Positions 1-7,124 of a stretch of DNA of 22,896 nt are shown here, one piece after another. The stretch is from contig JAQGMN010000110.1 in NCBI GenBank assembly GCA_028292345.1, forward strand, positions 1 to 22,896. The letters are read 5' to 3'. The position numbers were made by a program, and so were the translations under genes. The notes under the pieces are model-generated. The model worked only from the letters and a program-made list of their open reading frames with translations, had not been told where the DNA came from and did not search any database. Each line of letters opens with the position of its first letter. Within the stretch, counting starts at the first letter, position 1. The stretch comes from Polaromonas sp. Lineage in GTDB: Bacteria; Pseudomonadota; Gammaproteobacteria; Burkholderiales; Burkholderiaceae_C.

Positions 1-746
<746 letters not shown>

Positions 747-957
747 CTTGAATCTCCAATGAAAGGGGTCTGGTTCGGTGGAACGGTTTCGGTTGCGGCA
801 CGCCACCCGGTTTCATGCCGCACAACGAGAAAGCGCAAGGGTTCAAGACGCCCGACAGATTTTTGCTACTGAATTCATAGCTGTTTATGCTTGCCAAGCA
901 TGCGCAAAAGGCATATTTGATGATAAAAATTCGTTCACTGATTGAAACCGGTGCGTT
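747..957. other. boxC-boxB intergenic spacer containing a dispersed repeat
   Basis: A 211-bp gap inside an otherwise compact leftward unit. About 60 bp of it is a copy of the interspersed repeat described at 864-923. The rest holds the boxB ribosome-binding site (GGAG). I see no Rho-independent terminator with a T-run, so boxC and boxB could still be cotranscribed. Confidence 0.6.
864..923 (+). repeat. Dispersed repeat family A, copy 1
   Basis: Begins TTGCTACTG, then AATTCATAGCTG, then TGCGCAAAAGGCA and ends ATTTGATG. The same blocks in the same order occur in reverse at 3845-3905 and in weaker form at 16872-16932, 18751-18813 and 22697-22748. Short inverted segments (ATGCTTG / CAAGCAT) suggest a folded RNA or DNA form. 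I recall similar elements scattered through Comamonadaceae genomes, but that was not checked. Confidence 0.8.
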
Positions 958-2613
958 CTAGACGCGGTTCCAGTCGAATTGCGATTTTTCGCCCTTGCCG
1001 TACACCTTGAGCGCGCCTTTTTCGCCCACGGCATTGGGCCGCTGGAAAATCCAGTTCTGCCAGGCGGTGAGCCGGCCGAAAATCCGGGTGAACATGTTTT
1101 CAGGTCCGTTGAAGCGCAGGTTCGCCTCCATCCCGGTGAGCGCATCGGGCGACATCGACACCCGCTCCTCGACGGCAATGCGCACCTCGTCAAGCCAGTC
1201 GATGTCGTCGGGGTTGGACGTGACCAGCCCCAGGCCAAACGCGGCATCGGCATCGAGCGGCTGGCCGGCCCTGGCACGCACGGCTTCGAGCGCCGGCTGC
1301 TCGTCGTAGAAGCGCCGGCCCAGCCGGCTCTGGCCGGTGACCATCGGGTAGAGGCCGAAATTGGTGTCGGCCACGGTGATGGTGGGCGCGGCAGCTTCAT
1401 CGCCCGGCAGTGCCAGGTGGTAGCTGCGGTCGCAGGCCAGCGCCAGTTCCAAGTAGGTGCCGGCAAAGCACGAACCCGGCTCGATCAGCGCAAACAGGCT
1501 GCGCGACGACAAGTCCAGGCGGCTGAGCGTGCGGCGCAGCAGGCCAATGGTTTCGCGCACCAGCCAGTGGTTCTGGTGCGCCAGCAGCACGGCGTCCATG
1601 GCCAGCACGGCCGCGGCGTCGCCCTCGGTCTTGATCAGCCAGACGCCGATGTCGAGTTCATTGGTCCGCATCATCAGGATGGCGTCTTCCAGTTCGCGCG
1701 CCATGGCCAGCGGGAACCAGCCGGCGCCCAGCGCCTCGATGCCGGCGATGTCTGTGGGCTGCTCGCCCGGGGGCGCCTTGACCGTCCAGGTTGCGGTGCG
1801 CTTGGCGCGCTCGATCTCGACCGCGACATGGGTGTAGCGCAGCGCGTCGGCTTGCAGGCTGCGGTTCAGCGGGGTTAGCGCCACGCCCTTGCCGTCGGCC
1901 GGCCGGTCGCTCTGCGCGGCCAGCGCCAGCGCGCGCGCCTGCACCTTCTGGGCAAAATCGACCGCCTTGGCAATGTCATCGACCAGGCGCCAGTCCTTGG
2001 CCTTCTGGCCGCGCACGCCTTCGACGCTGGTGCAGAACAGGTCGGCCAGGTCGTGCCGCACATGGCGCTTGTCGGTCACACGCGTCAGGCCGCCGGTGCC
2101 GGGCAGCACGCCGAGCAGCGGCACTTCGGGCAGGCTGACGGAGCTTGACCGGTCGTCGATCAGGATGATCTCGTCACAGGCCAGCGCCAGTTCGTAGCCG
2201 CCGCCGGCGCAGGCGCCATTGACGGCCGCCAGGAACTTCAGGCCGCTGTAGCGCGAGGAATCCTCCAGTCCGTTGCGGGTTTCGTTGGTGAACTTGCAGA
2301 AGTTGACCTTCCAGGAGTGGCTGCTCACGCCCAGCATGAAGATGTTGGCGCCGGAGCAGAACACTTTTTCCCTGGCGCTGGTGACGACGACGGTGCGCAC
2401 TTCGGGATGCTCGAAGCGGATGCGGTTGATGGCGTCGTTCAGTTCAATGTCCACACCGAGGTCGTAGCTGTTGAGCTTGAGCTTGTAACCCGGACGCAGG
2501 CCGCCGTTTTCATCGATGTCCACCGCCAGCGTGGCAACAGGGCCGCTGAAGCTGAGTTTCCAGTGCTTGTACTGCGACGGGTCGGTCTGGTAGTTCACGG
2601 TAGCGATGGTCAT
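958..2613 (-). CDS. boxC: 2,3-epoxybenzoyl-CoA dihydrolase (ring-opening) BoxC
   Basis: Crotonase-superfamily enzyme of 551 residues that hydrolyses the ring of 2,3-epoxybenzoyl-CoA to an aldehyde-CoA ester plus formate in the box pathway. The N-terminal half carries the crotonase features: CSGANIFMLG (residues 86-95), the oxyanion segment NGACAGGGYELALACDE (132-148) and LPEVPLLGVLPGTGG (161-175). C106, E141 and E163 match, by spacing, the catalytic cysteine and glutamates described for BoxC. A second, degenerate crotonase-like half follows (about 270-530), as is normal for this roughly 550-residue family. The ATG is preceded by GAGGAC. It lies downstream of boxR with a 113-bp gap holding TGCA motifs. 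Complete and intact; identification is firm. Confidence 0.96.
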   Translation of the reverse strand: MTIATVNYQTDPSQYKHWKLSFSGPVATLAVDIDENGGLRPGYKLKLNSYDLGVDIELNDAINRIRFEHPEVRTVVVTSAREKVFCSGANIFMLGVSSHSWKVNFCKFTNETRNGLEDSSRYSGLKFLAAVNGACAGGGYELALACDEIILIDDRSSSVSLPEVPLLGVLPGTGGLTRVTDKRHVRHDLADLFCTSVEGVRGQKAKDWRLVDDIAKAVDFAQKVQARALALAAQSDRPADGKGVALTPLNRSLQADALRYTHVAVEIERAKRTATWTVKAPPGEQPTDIAGIEALGAGWFPLAMARELEDAILMMRTNELDIGVWLIKTEGDAAAVLAMDAVLLAHQNHWLVRETIGLLRRTLSRLDLSSRSLFALIEPGSCFAGTYLELALACDRSYHLALPGDEAAAPTITVADTNFGLYPMVTGQSRLGRRFYDEQPALEAVRARAGQPLDADAAFGLGLVTSNPDDIDWLDEVRIAVEERVSMSPDALTGMEANLRFNGPENMFTRIFGRLTAWQNWIFQRPNAVGEKGALKVYGKGEKSQFDWNRV

Positions 2614-2634
2614 GGCCTGCTGTCCTCATTTTGA

Positions 2635-2648
2635 TGCATGAAAATGCA
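2635..2648. promoter_or_regulatory. Candidate BoxR operator (TGCA-N6-TGCA) upstream of boxC
   Basis: TGCA-TGAAAA-TGCA lies 22 bp upstream of the boxC start, just before its ribosome-binding site. Two more TGCA tetramers are at 2677-2680 and 2709-2712. BzdR/BoxR-type regulators are known to bind TGCA repeats; that BoxR binds here is inference. A TTGACT hexamer on the minus strand at 2690-2695 could be the -35 of an internal boxC promoter, with a poor -10 (TATGCG) 17 bp further on. Confidence 0.45.
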
Positions 2649-2726
2649 ATTCTTGAAATCCTGTTACGCATAATAATGCACATCACGCCAGTCAAACAAG
2701 CATTTTTATGCAATTGTTGTAATTCC

Positions 2727-3629
2727 TCAGTCCGGTAGCTGCAGCGCCTGCCGCACGGTCTGGCGCAGGATCTGGAATGACGCATCCAGCGGCTGGGCGC
2801 TGGTGTCCACCTTGTATTGCGCCTTTGAATAGAAGGCCGCACGGCCGGAAAGAATTCCCTTGAGGTCTTCCATCGCCTGCTTGCTGGCCGCCATGGGCCG
2901 CAGGTCACCCTGCGCCTGCACCCTTTTCATGTGGTCTTCCGGGTCGGCCTGCAGCCAGACGGTGGTGCAGTGCGACAGCAGCTGGTTGAAGGTGGCCGGG
3001 TCAGACACCAGTCCGCCCGGGGTTGCAATGACCGCTTCCGGGTAGATCTGGACGGCCTCTTCCAGCGCCCGGCGCTCATAGCGCCGGTAGGCGTTCATGC
3101 CGTACAGCGCCTGAATTTCCGAGACACTGCAGCCCGCGAACTTCTCGATTTCACGGCTCAGTTCCACAAAGGGAAAACCGAGGTCTTCGGCCAGCAGCGC
3201 GCCCAGCGTGGATTTGCCCGCGCCGCGCAAGCCGATCAACGCCACCCGCGAACAGGTGACGGCATGGCCACCGCCGGTGCCCAGCATTTCGCCAATGGCA
3301 ATGCGGACACGGCGCAGCGAAGCGTCGTCGCGGGACTCGAGCAGCTCGCGTATCAGCAGCCATTCGGGCGAAGAGGTCGTCACGTCGCCGATCAGTTCGG
3401 CCAGCGAGCACTGCAGCGCCCGGGCCACCTGCAGCAGGACAAGGATGGAGGCATTGCCTTCGCCATATTCAAGGTTCGCCAGATGCCGTTCGGACACGTC
3501 GGCCGCGATCGACACGGCCTTGCGCGTCATGCCGCGCCGAGCGCGCAAGGCCTTGACACGCTCGCCCAGGGCAACCAGAAAGGGATTTTTTTCATCGGTT
3601 TCGGCCGCATCGTTCGTGGAAAGCGTCAT
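2727..3629 (-). CDS. boxR: BoxR, XRE-family benzoyl-CoA-responsive regulator with shikimate-kinase-like domain
   Basis: Transcriptional regulator of the box genes, of the BzdR/BoxR type: an N-terminal helix-turn-helix (LGERVKALRARRGMTRKAV, then SERHLANLEYGEGNASIL) joined to a C-terminal shikimate-kinase-like domain with an intact P-loop (GLRGAGKST). In characterised homologues the C-terminal domain binds benzoyl-CoA and relieves repression. I prefer the ATG at 3627-3629, giving 300 residues, close to the roughly 300 of BzdR. An in-frame ATG at 3678-3680 would add 17 residues, but that stretch overlaps the TGCAATATATTGCT operator candidate and the -35 of the bclA promoter, and neither start has a clear Shine-Dalgarno. 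It is divergent from bclA and upstream of boxC. Function is firm, the start is not. Confidence 0.92.
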   Translation of the reverse strand: MTLSTNDAAETDEKNPFLVALGERVKALRARRGMTRKAVSIAADVSERHLANLEYGEGNASILVLLQVARALQCSLAELIGDVTTSSPEWLLIRELLESRDDASLRRVRIAIGEMLGTGGGHAVTCSRVALIGLRGAGKSTLGALLAEDLGFPFVELSREIEKFAGCSVSEIQALYGMNAYRRYERRALEEAVQIYPEAVIATPGGLVSDPATFNQLLSHCTTVWLQADPEDHMKRVQAQGDLRPMAASKQAMEDLKGILSGRAAFYSKAQYKVDTSAQPLDASFQILRQTVRQALQLPD

Positions 3630-3660
3630 TTCAGACGAAACAGGTGTTAACCCTGCTGTA

Positions 3661-3674
3661 TGCAATATATTGCT
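3661..3674. promoter_or_regulatory. Candidate BoxR operator in the boxR-bclA divergent region
   Basis: TGCAATATATTGCT is a near-palindrome of the TGCA-N6-TGCW type. Its last base is the first base of the bclA -35 hexamer, and it sits in the transcribed leader of boxR. A repressor bound here could block bclA initiation directly and impede boxR-boxC-boxB transcription. The motif is seen; binding is inferred from the BzdR/BoxR family. Confidence 0.5.
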
Positions 3675-3702
3675 TGACATTGTGTTTTTCAGGAATTATG
3701 GT
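3674..3702 (+). promoter_or_regulatory. Predicted sigma-70 promoter for bclA
   Basis: TTGACA at 3674-3679 (six of six), 17-bp spacer, TATGGT at 3697-3702 (four of six). Initiation near 3709 would give bclA an unusually long leader of about 250 nt that includes a small ORF and a dispersed repeat. Predicted by eye only. Confidence 0.55.
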
Positions 3703-3712
3703 TTCTACAAGC

Positions 3713-3741
3713 ACAATAATTCATATCGATTGAATTGACAA
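3713..3741 (-). promoter_or_regulatory. Predicted sigma-70 promoter for boxR-boxC-boxB
   Basis: On the minus strand TTGTCA (3741-3736, five of six), 17-bp spacer, TATTGT (3718-3713, four of six). Initiation near 3706 places the operator candidate at 3661-3674 in the early transcribed region and leaves a leader of about 77 nt before the preferred boxR ATG. It lies only a few bases beyond the bclA -10, so the two promoters point away from each other with overlapping transcribed starts. Confidence 0.45.
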
Positions 3742-3768
3742 GTTCAACGCACCATACGGAGAACACGG

Positions 3769-3837
3769 GTGAAACCTGAGCGATTCCGCGAACAGATGAC
3801 GCAACTGACGGCCGGCCGCTTGATGCCTGGCTCATGA
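3769..3837 (+). CDS. Possible 22-codon leader ORF upstream of bclA
   Basis: A GTG-started frame, MKPERFREQMTQ and onward to MPGS, ends at a TGA at 3835-3837. GGAG lies at 3758-3761, a plausible Shine-Dalgarno spacing. It falls in the long predicted bclA leader, between the promoter and the repeat. It could be a leader peptide, the remnant of a lost gene, or chance; I recognise no family. Confidence 0.25.
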   Translation: MKPERFREQMTQLTAGRLMPGS

Positions 3838-3844
3838 TCTTTCA

Positions 3845-3905
3845 GCATCAAATATGCCTCTTTCGCATATACAGCAAGCGCAGGCAGCTATGAATCCAGT
3901 AGCAA
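3845..3905 (-). repeat. Dispersed repeat family A, copy 2 (inverted)
   Basis: Read on the minus strand it gives TTGCTACTG, GATTCATAGCTG, TATGCGAAAGAGGCA and TTTGATG, matching copy 1 at 864-923 almost block for block. It sits immediately before the bclA ribosome-binding site, so it would be transcribed in the bclA leader. Copies 1 and 2 are in opposite orientation and bracket boxC and boxR. Confidence 0.8.
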
Positions 3906-3957
3906 TTATCGCCTTGCAACTGCGATTCGGTTTTGAGCAAAAACGAGGAAACAAAAC

Positions 3958-5541
3958 ATGACCACCCCCTCCAGCGCCGCGCCACGCATTGCCGAGCCTG
4001 GCGCACCGTTCAACTTTGCCCAGTACCTGATCGACTGCAATGCCGCGCGCCCCGCCAAGGCCGCCTACATCGACGATGCAGGCACCTTGCGCTACGGCGA
4101 ACTGGCCGAGCGCATCCGCCGCCTGGCGGCCGCGCTGCTCGCCAGCGGGATTCGGCGCGAGGAGCGCGTGCTGCTCTTGATGCACGACTGCGGCGACTGG
4201 CCGGTCAGTTTCCTGGGCGCGATGTATGCGGGTATCGTGCCGGTGGCGGTCAACACGCTGCTGACGAGCGATGACTATGCCTTCATGCTGGCGCACAGCC
4301 GCGCCCAGGCCGTGCTGGTCTCTGGCGCGCTGCTGCCGATGCTGAACGAAGCCCTGCGCAAGGCCGCGCATGAGGTCAGGACGGTGATTGTTTCGCGCCA
4401 CGACGGGCTGCTGCCTGAAGGCGCTGTGGCATTTGACACGCTGGTCGCGCAGCACGCCCCCTTGACCCGCCCGGCTCAGACGGGGCCGGACGATCCGGGT
4501 TTCTGGCTGTATTCCTCCGGCTCCACGGGCAAGCCCAAAGGCACGCTGCACACGCAGTCCAACCCATACTGGACCGCCGCGCTGTACGGCAAGCCGGTGC
4601 TGGGCATCACCGAGCAAGATGTATGCTTTTCGGCGGCCAAGCTGTTTTTCGCCTACGGCCTGGGCAATTCCTTGAGCTTTCCGCTCAGCGTGGGCGCCAC
4701 CGTGGTGCTGATGGCCGAGCGGCCCACGCCCGCGGCCACCTTCAAGCGCTGGCTGGACCACCAGCCGACGGTTTTCTTCGGCGCGCCCACCGGCTTTGCC
4801 GGCATGCTGGCCGCGCCCGGCCTGCCAGCCAAAAACCAGGTGTCGCTGCGCCTGGCGTCCTCGGCGGGCGAGGCCTTGCCGGCCGACCTGGGCGAGCGCT
4901 TCACGGCGCACTTTGGCATCGAGATCATCGACGGCATCGGCTCGACGGAAATGCTGCACATCTATTTGTCCAATGTGCCCGGAAAGGTGCGCTACGGCAC
5001 AACCGGCTGGCCCGTTCCCGGCTACCAGGTCGAACTGCGCGGCGACAATGGCCGACCGGTTCCCGATGGCGACACCGGCGATCTGTACGTCAAGGGGCCC
5101 AGCGCGGCGCTGATGTACTGGGGCAACCGCGACAAGTCCCGGGACACTTTTCAGGGCGCCTGGACGCAAAGCGGCGACAAGTATGTTCGCAACGCCGACG
5201 GCACCTACACCTACTCGGGCCGCAGCGACGACATGCTCAAGGTCAGCGGCATCTATGTGTCGCCGTTCGAGGTCGAGGCCACGCTGTCGCAGCATCCCGC
5301 CATTCTGGAAGCGGCGGTCATTGGCGTGCTGGATGCCGAAGGGCTGACCAAGACCAAGGCTTACGTCGTCCTCAAGTCCGGCCAGAACGTAAGCGAATCC
5401 GAGCTGAAAGCGTTTGTCAAGGAGCGGCTGGCACCGCACAAATACCCGCGCACCATCGAATTCATGGCCGAGCTGCCCAAGACGGCCACGGGGAAGATCC
5501 AGCGCTTCAAGCTGCGCGAATTGCAGGGCGTGGCCCCATGA
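3958..5541 (+). CDS. bclA: Benzoate-CoA ligase
   Basis: AMP-forming acyl-CoA synthetase of 527 residues that activates benzoate to benzoyl-CoA, the entry step of the box pathway, in the cytoplasm. Adenylation motifs are all present: P-loop YSSGSTGKPKGTLHT (185-199), DGIGSTE (325-331), the hinge region GRSDDMLKVSGIYVSPFEVE (421-440) and the C-terminal catalytic lysine K513 in PKTATGKIQR. Length and motif wording match benzoate-CoA ligases of betaproteobacteria; related substrates such as 2-aminobenzoate or fluorobenzoate cannot be excluded. The ATG at 3958 follows GAGGA. It is divergent from boxR and overlaps the next gene by four bases (ATGA), so the two are translationally coupled. Identification is firm. 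Confidence 0.95.
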   Translation: MTTPSSAAPRIAEPGAPFNFAQYLIDCNAARPAKAAYIDDAGTLRYGELAERIRRLAAALLASGIRREERVLLLMHDCGDWPVSFLGAMYAGIVPVAVNTLLTSDDYAFMLAHSRAQAVLVSGALLPMLNEALRKAAHEVRTVIVSRHDGLLPEGAVAFDTLVAQHAPLTRPAQTGPDDPGFWLYSSGSTGKPKGTLHTQSNPYWTAALYGKPVLGITEQDVCFSAAKLFFAYGLGNSLSFPLSVGATVVLMAERPTPAATFKRWLDHQPTVFFGAPTGFAGMLAAPGLPAKNQVSLRLASSAGEALPADLGERFTAHFGIEIIDGIGSTEMLHIYLSNVPGKVRYGTTGWPVPGYQVELRGDNGRPVPDGDTGDLYVKGPSAALMYWGNRDKSRDTFQGAWTQSGDKYVRNADGTYTYSGRSDDMLKVSGIYVSPFEVEATLSQHPAILEAAVIGVLDAEGLTKTKAYVVLKSGQNVSESELKAFVKERLAPHKYPRTIEFMAELPKTATGKIQRFKLRELQGVAP

Positions 5542-6362
5542 CAGAGGCGGTGGCCTTTATCGACATCGCCTGGGCTGGCCGCACGGTCCGCATCGAGCAC
5601 CAGTGGATAGGGCGCTGCCGGACGGCGGCGCCGCTGGTCGTTTTCCTGCATGAAGGCCTGGGGTCGCTGTCGATGTGGAAGGATTTTCCGCAGCGCCTGT
5701 GCGAGGCTGCCGGCTGCCGGGGGCTGGTGTATTCACGCCCCGGCTACGGCCGTTCGACGCCGCGCGCCGCCGAAGAAGCCTGGGGCCTGGACTTCATGCA
5801 CCGCCAGGCGCAGGAGGTGCTTCCCGCCTTGCTGCAAGCGCTGGGCATTGGCGCTGCAGCTGACGGCAAGCCCTGGCTCCTGGGCCACAGCGATGGCGGC
5901 TCCATTGCCCTGTTGTATGCAGCCCGGTATCCGCAGAACCTGGCCGGCGCCATCGTGCTGGCGCCGCACATCCTGGTCGAGGAGGTGTCGGTGAGCAGCA
6001 TCGAAAAAACGCGCACCGCTTATCTGGAAACCGACTTGCGCCAGCAATTGGCACGCCACCATGACGACCCGGATTCGGCCTTCTGGGGGTGGAACGACAT
6101 CTGGCTCAAGCCATCCTTCAGGCACTGGTCCATCGAGAAGGAAATCGGCGCCATTCGCTGCCCGCTTCTGGCTGTGCAGGGGCTGGACGACGAATACGGG
6201 ACGCTTGCGCAGATCCGACGCATTGCCCGCCAGGTACCCCAGACCGAACGGCTTGAATTGCCCGGCTGCGGACATTCCCCCCACCGTGACCAGCCTGAAA
6301 AGCTGATCGCAGCCGCCGCCGAGTTCATTCAACGACAAACGCAACGATCAAGAACGGACTGA
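5538..6362 (+). CDS. Alpha/beta hydrolase coupled to benzoate-CoA ligase
   Basis: A 274-residue alpha/beta-hydrolase-fold protein with no signal peptide. Nucleophile elbow GHSDGG places S118; the likely acid is D217 or D218 in QGLDDEYG, and the base is H246 in GCGHSPH. HEGLGS (38-43) follows the usual oxyanion strand. It starts in the ATGA that ends bclA, so coexpression with the ligase is near certain. Hydrolases of this sort accompany box genes in several betaproteobacteria, to my recollection, but I know of no firmly assigned reaction. Possibilities are thioesterase clearance of dead-end CoA esters or hydrolysis of a lactone or ester side product. The fold is certain; the substrate is unknown. 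Confidence 0.85.
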   Translation: MTEAVAFIDIAWAGRTVRIEHQWIGRCRTAAPLVVFLHEGLGSLSMWKDFPQRLCEAAGCRGLVYSRPGYGRSTPRAAEEAWGLDFMHRQAQEVLPALLQALGIGAAADGKPWLLGHSDGGSIALLYAARYPQNLAGAIVLAPHILVEEVSVSSIEKTRTAYLETDLRQQLARHHDDPDSAFWGWNDIWLKPSFRHWSIEKEIGAIRCPLLAVQGLDDEYGTLAQIRRIARQVPQTERLELPGCGHSPHRDQPEKLIAAAAEFIQRQTQRSRTD

Positions 6363-6428
6363 TCCCTGCCCTTTCCATCACTTCGATGAGATTGGAAAGA
6401 CAAAGTCTCCGGTGGAATTGACTCTGAT
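6363..6428. other. Convergent gap between hydrolase and tRNA-Leu
   Basis: Short gap between the end of the rightward hydrolase gene and the 3' end of the leftward tRNA-Leu. It contains an imperfect hairpin (CTTTC-CATC ... GATG ... GAAAG, about 6371-6400) without a T-run. It might help end either transcript, but I would not call it a terminator. Confidence 0.3.
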
Positions 6429-6515
6429 TGGTGCGAGAGACGGGACTTGAACCCGTATGACCTTTCGATCGGCAGATTTTAAGTCTGCTGCGGCTACCGA
6501 TTACGCCACTCTCGC
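6429..6515 (-). tRNA. tRNA-Leu (UAA)
   Basis: An 87-nt class II tRNA on the minus strand. Acceptor stem GCGAGAG pairs with CTCTCGC, the anticodon loop reads CTTAAAATC (anticodon TAA), there is a long variable arm, the T-arm has GGTTCAAGTCC, and CCA is encoded. A minus-strand terminator lies upstream after tRNA-Cys, so it may have its own promoter; a TTGACA at about 6556-6561 is a possible -35 without a convincing -10. Confidence 0.95.
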
Positions 6516-6563
6516 GGGTGAATTTTTAGAAAGCTGCTGGCTGAGCCAAACTGTATTGTCAAA

Positions 6564-6587
6564 CAAAAAGCCCCTTTTCAGGGGCTT
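6564..6587 (-). terminator. Rho-independent terminator after the Gly/Cys tRNA genes
   Basis: On the minus strand AAGCCCC, loop TGAAAA, GGGGCTT then TTTG. A perfect 7-bp stem followed by a T-run. It lies 17 nt past the 3' end of tRNA-Cys and separates it from tRNA-Leu. Confidence 0.75.
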
Positions 6588-6603
6588 GATGGTCATCATT
6601 TGA

Positions 6604-6677
6604 TGGAGGCGCGGCCCGGAGTCGAACCGGGCTAGCCGGATTTGCAATCCGGTACATAACCGCTTTGTTACCGCGCC
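6604..6677 (-). tRNA. tRNA-Cys (GCA), copy 1
   Basis: A 74-nt cloverleaf on the minus strand: acceptor GGCGCGG, anticodon loop ATTGCAAAT (GCA), T-arm GGTTCGACTCC and encoded CCA. Identical to the copy at 6890-6963. One gene would normally be enough for cysteine. Confidence 0.96.
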
Positions 6678-6701
6678 GTGTCCTTTTGATATTTTCCAAC
6701 C

Positions 6702-6733
6702 AAAAAGGGCAGCATTTTGAAGTGCTGCCCTTT
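6702..6733 (-). terminator. Terminator-like hairpin between tRNA-Gly and tRNA-Cys, copy 1
   Basis: On the minus strand AAAGGGCAGCA, an 8-nt loop, and TGCTGCCCTTT followed by two more Ts. A perfect 11-bp stem and five Ts look like an intrinsic terminator, yet it sits only a few bases past tRNA-Gly and before tRNA-Cys. It may attenuate rather than stop transcription. Confidence 0.65.
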
Positions 6734-6737
6734 GAAT

Positions 6738-6813
6738 TGGAGCGGGAAAAGAGGCTCGAACTCTCGACCTCAACCTTGGCAAGGTTGCGCTCTACCAACT
6801 GAGCTACTCCCGC
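6738..6813 (-). tRNA. tRNA-Gly (GCC), copy 1
   Basis: A 76-nt tRNA on the minus strand: acceptor GCGGGAG, D-arm AGCTCAGTTGGTAGAGC, anticodon loop CTTGCCAAG (GCC), T-arm AGTTCGAGCC and encoded CCA. Identical to the copy at 7029-7104. Confidence 0.96.
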
Positions 6814-6827
6814 GAGTCTAGCTATAA

Positions 6828-6833
6828 ATTATA
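6828..6833 (-). promoter_or_regulatory. TATAAT -10 box upstream of tRNA-Gly copy 1
   Basis: A perfect TATAAT on the minus strand, 14 bp before the mature tRNA, embedded in the palindrome AGCTATAAATTATAGCT. No good -35 is visible 17 bp upstream (CTGGAA). The same box precedes copy 2, so each tRNA-Gly may be transcribed separately. Confidence 0.5.
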
Positions 6834-6889
6834 GCTTGGTTTTTTCAGCCTTCCAGATTTTCGAATGAAAAACTGGCGGCATTATTCGA

Positions 6890-6963
6890 TGGAGGCGCGG
6901 CCCGGAGTCGAACCGGGCTAGCCGGATTTGCAATCCGGTACATAACCGCTTTGTTACCGCGCC
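6890..6963 (-). tRNA. tRNA-Cys (GCA), copy 2
   Basis: Identical 74-nt sequence to the gene at 6604-6677, with GCA anticodon and encoded CCA. Confidence 0.96.
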
Positions 6964-6991
6964 CTCTTTTTTCTTTTCGTATTTTCCAACC

Positions 6992-7023
6992 AAAAAGGGC
7001 AGCATTTTGAAGTGCTGCCCTTT
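6992..7023 (-). terminator. Terminator-like hairpin between tRNA-Gly and tRNA-Cys, copy 2
   Basis: Same 11-bp stem, loop and T-run as at 6702-6733. Its exact conservation in the two copies, while the neighbouring spacer has changed, may mean it is functional or simply that the duplication is recent. Confidence 0.65.
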
Positions 7024-7028
7024 GAATT

Positions 7029-7104
7029 TGGAGCGGGAAAAGAGGCTCGAACTCTCGACCTCAACCTTGGCAAGGTTGCGCTCTACCAACTGAGCTACTC
7101 CCGC
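7029..7104 (-). tRNA. tRNA-Gly (GCC), copy 2
   Basis: Identical 76-nt sequence to the gene at 6738-6813. It is the first tRNA of the leftward cluster, 61 bp beyond the end of lon. Confidence 0.96.
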
Positions 7105-7118
7105 GAGTCTAGCTACAA

Positions 7119-7124
7119 ATTATA
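7119..7124 (-). promoter_or_regulatory. TATAAT -10 box upstream of tRNA-Gly copy 2
   Basis: TATAAT on the minus strand, 14 bp before the mature tRNA. The surrounding palindrome has one change relative to copy 1 (AGCTACAAATTATAGCT). The -35 position (CGGGAA at 17-bp spacing) is weak. Confidence 0.5.

Larger units (their letters stand above)
6602..6845 (-). repeat. Tandem-duplicated tRNA-Gly/tRNA-Cys unit, copy 1
   Basis: A unit of about 245 bp holding a promoter-like box, tRNA-Gly, an internal hairpin and tRNA-Cys. The second copy is at 6888-7136. The tRNA sequences and the internal hairpin are identical between copies by eye; differences are confined to the spacer just 5' of tRNA-Cys and single bases elsewhere. 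Confidence 0.9.

Noticed and set aside
3630..3680. A 17-residue N-terminal extension of BoxR
   Set aside because: It would place operator and promoter elements inside the coding region and has no ribosome-binding site; the shorter start matches family length. Kept as an alternative.
3832..5439. A 535-codon minus-strand open frame opposite bclA
   Set aside because: bclA on the plus strand has every adenylation motif; the opposite frame is low-complexity and has no family features.
4623..5537. Upstream extension of the hydrolase frame inside bclA
   Set aside because: The open frame continues far upstream but overlaps bclA in another frame; the ATG in the ATGA overlap gives a normal-length hydrolase with its oxyanion strand in place.
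6371..6400. Terminator at the end of the hydrolase gene
   Set aside because: The hairpin is imperfect and lacks a T-run on either strand.
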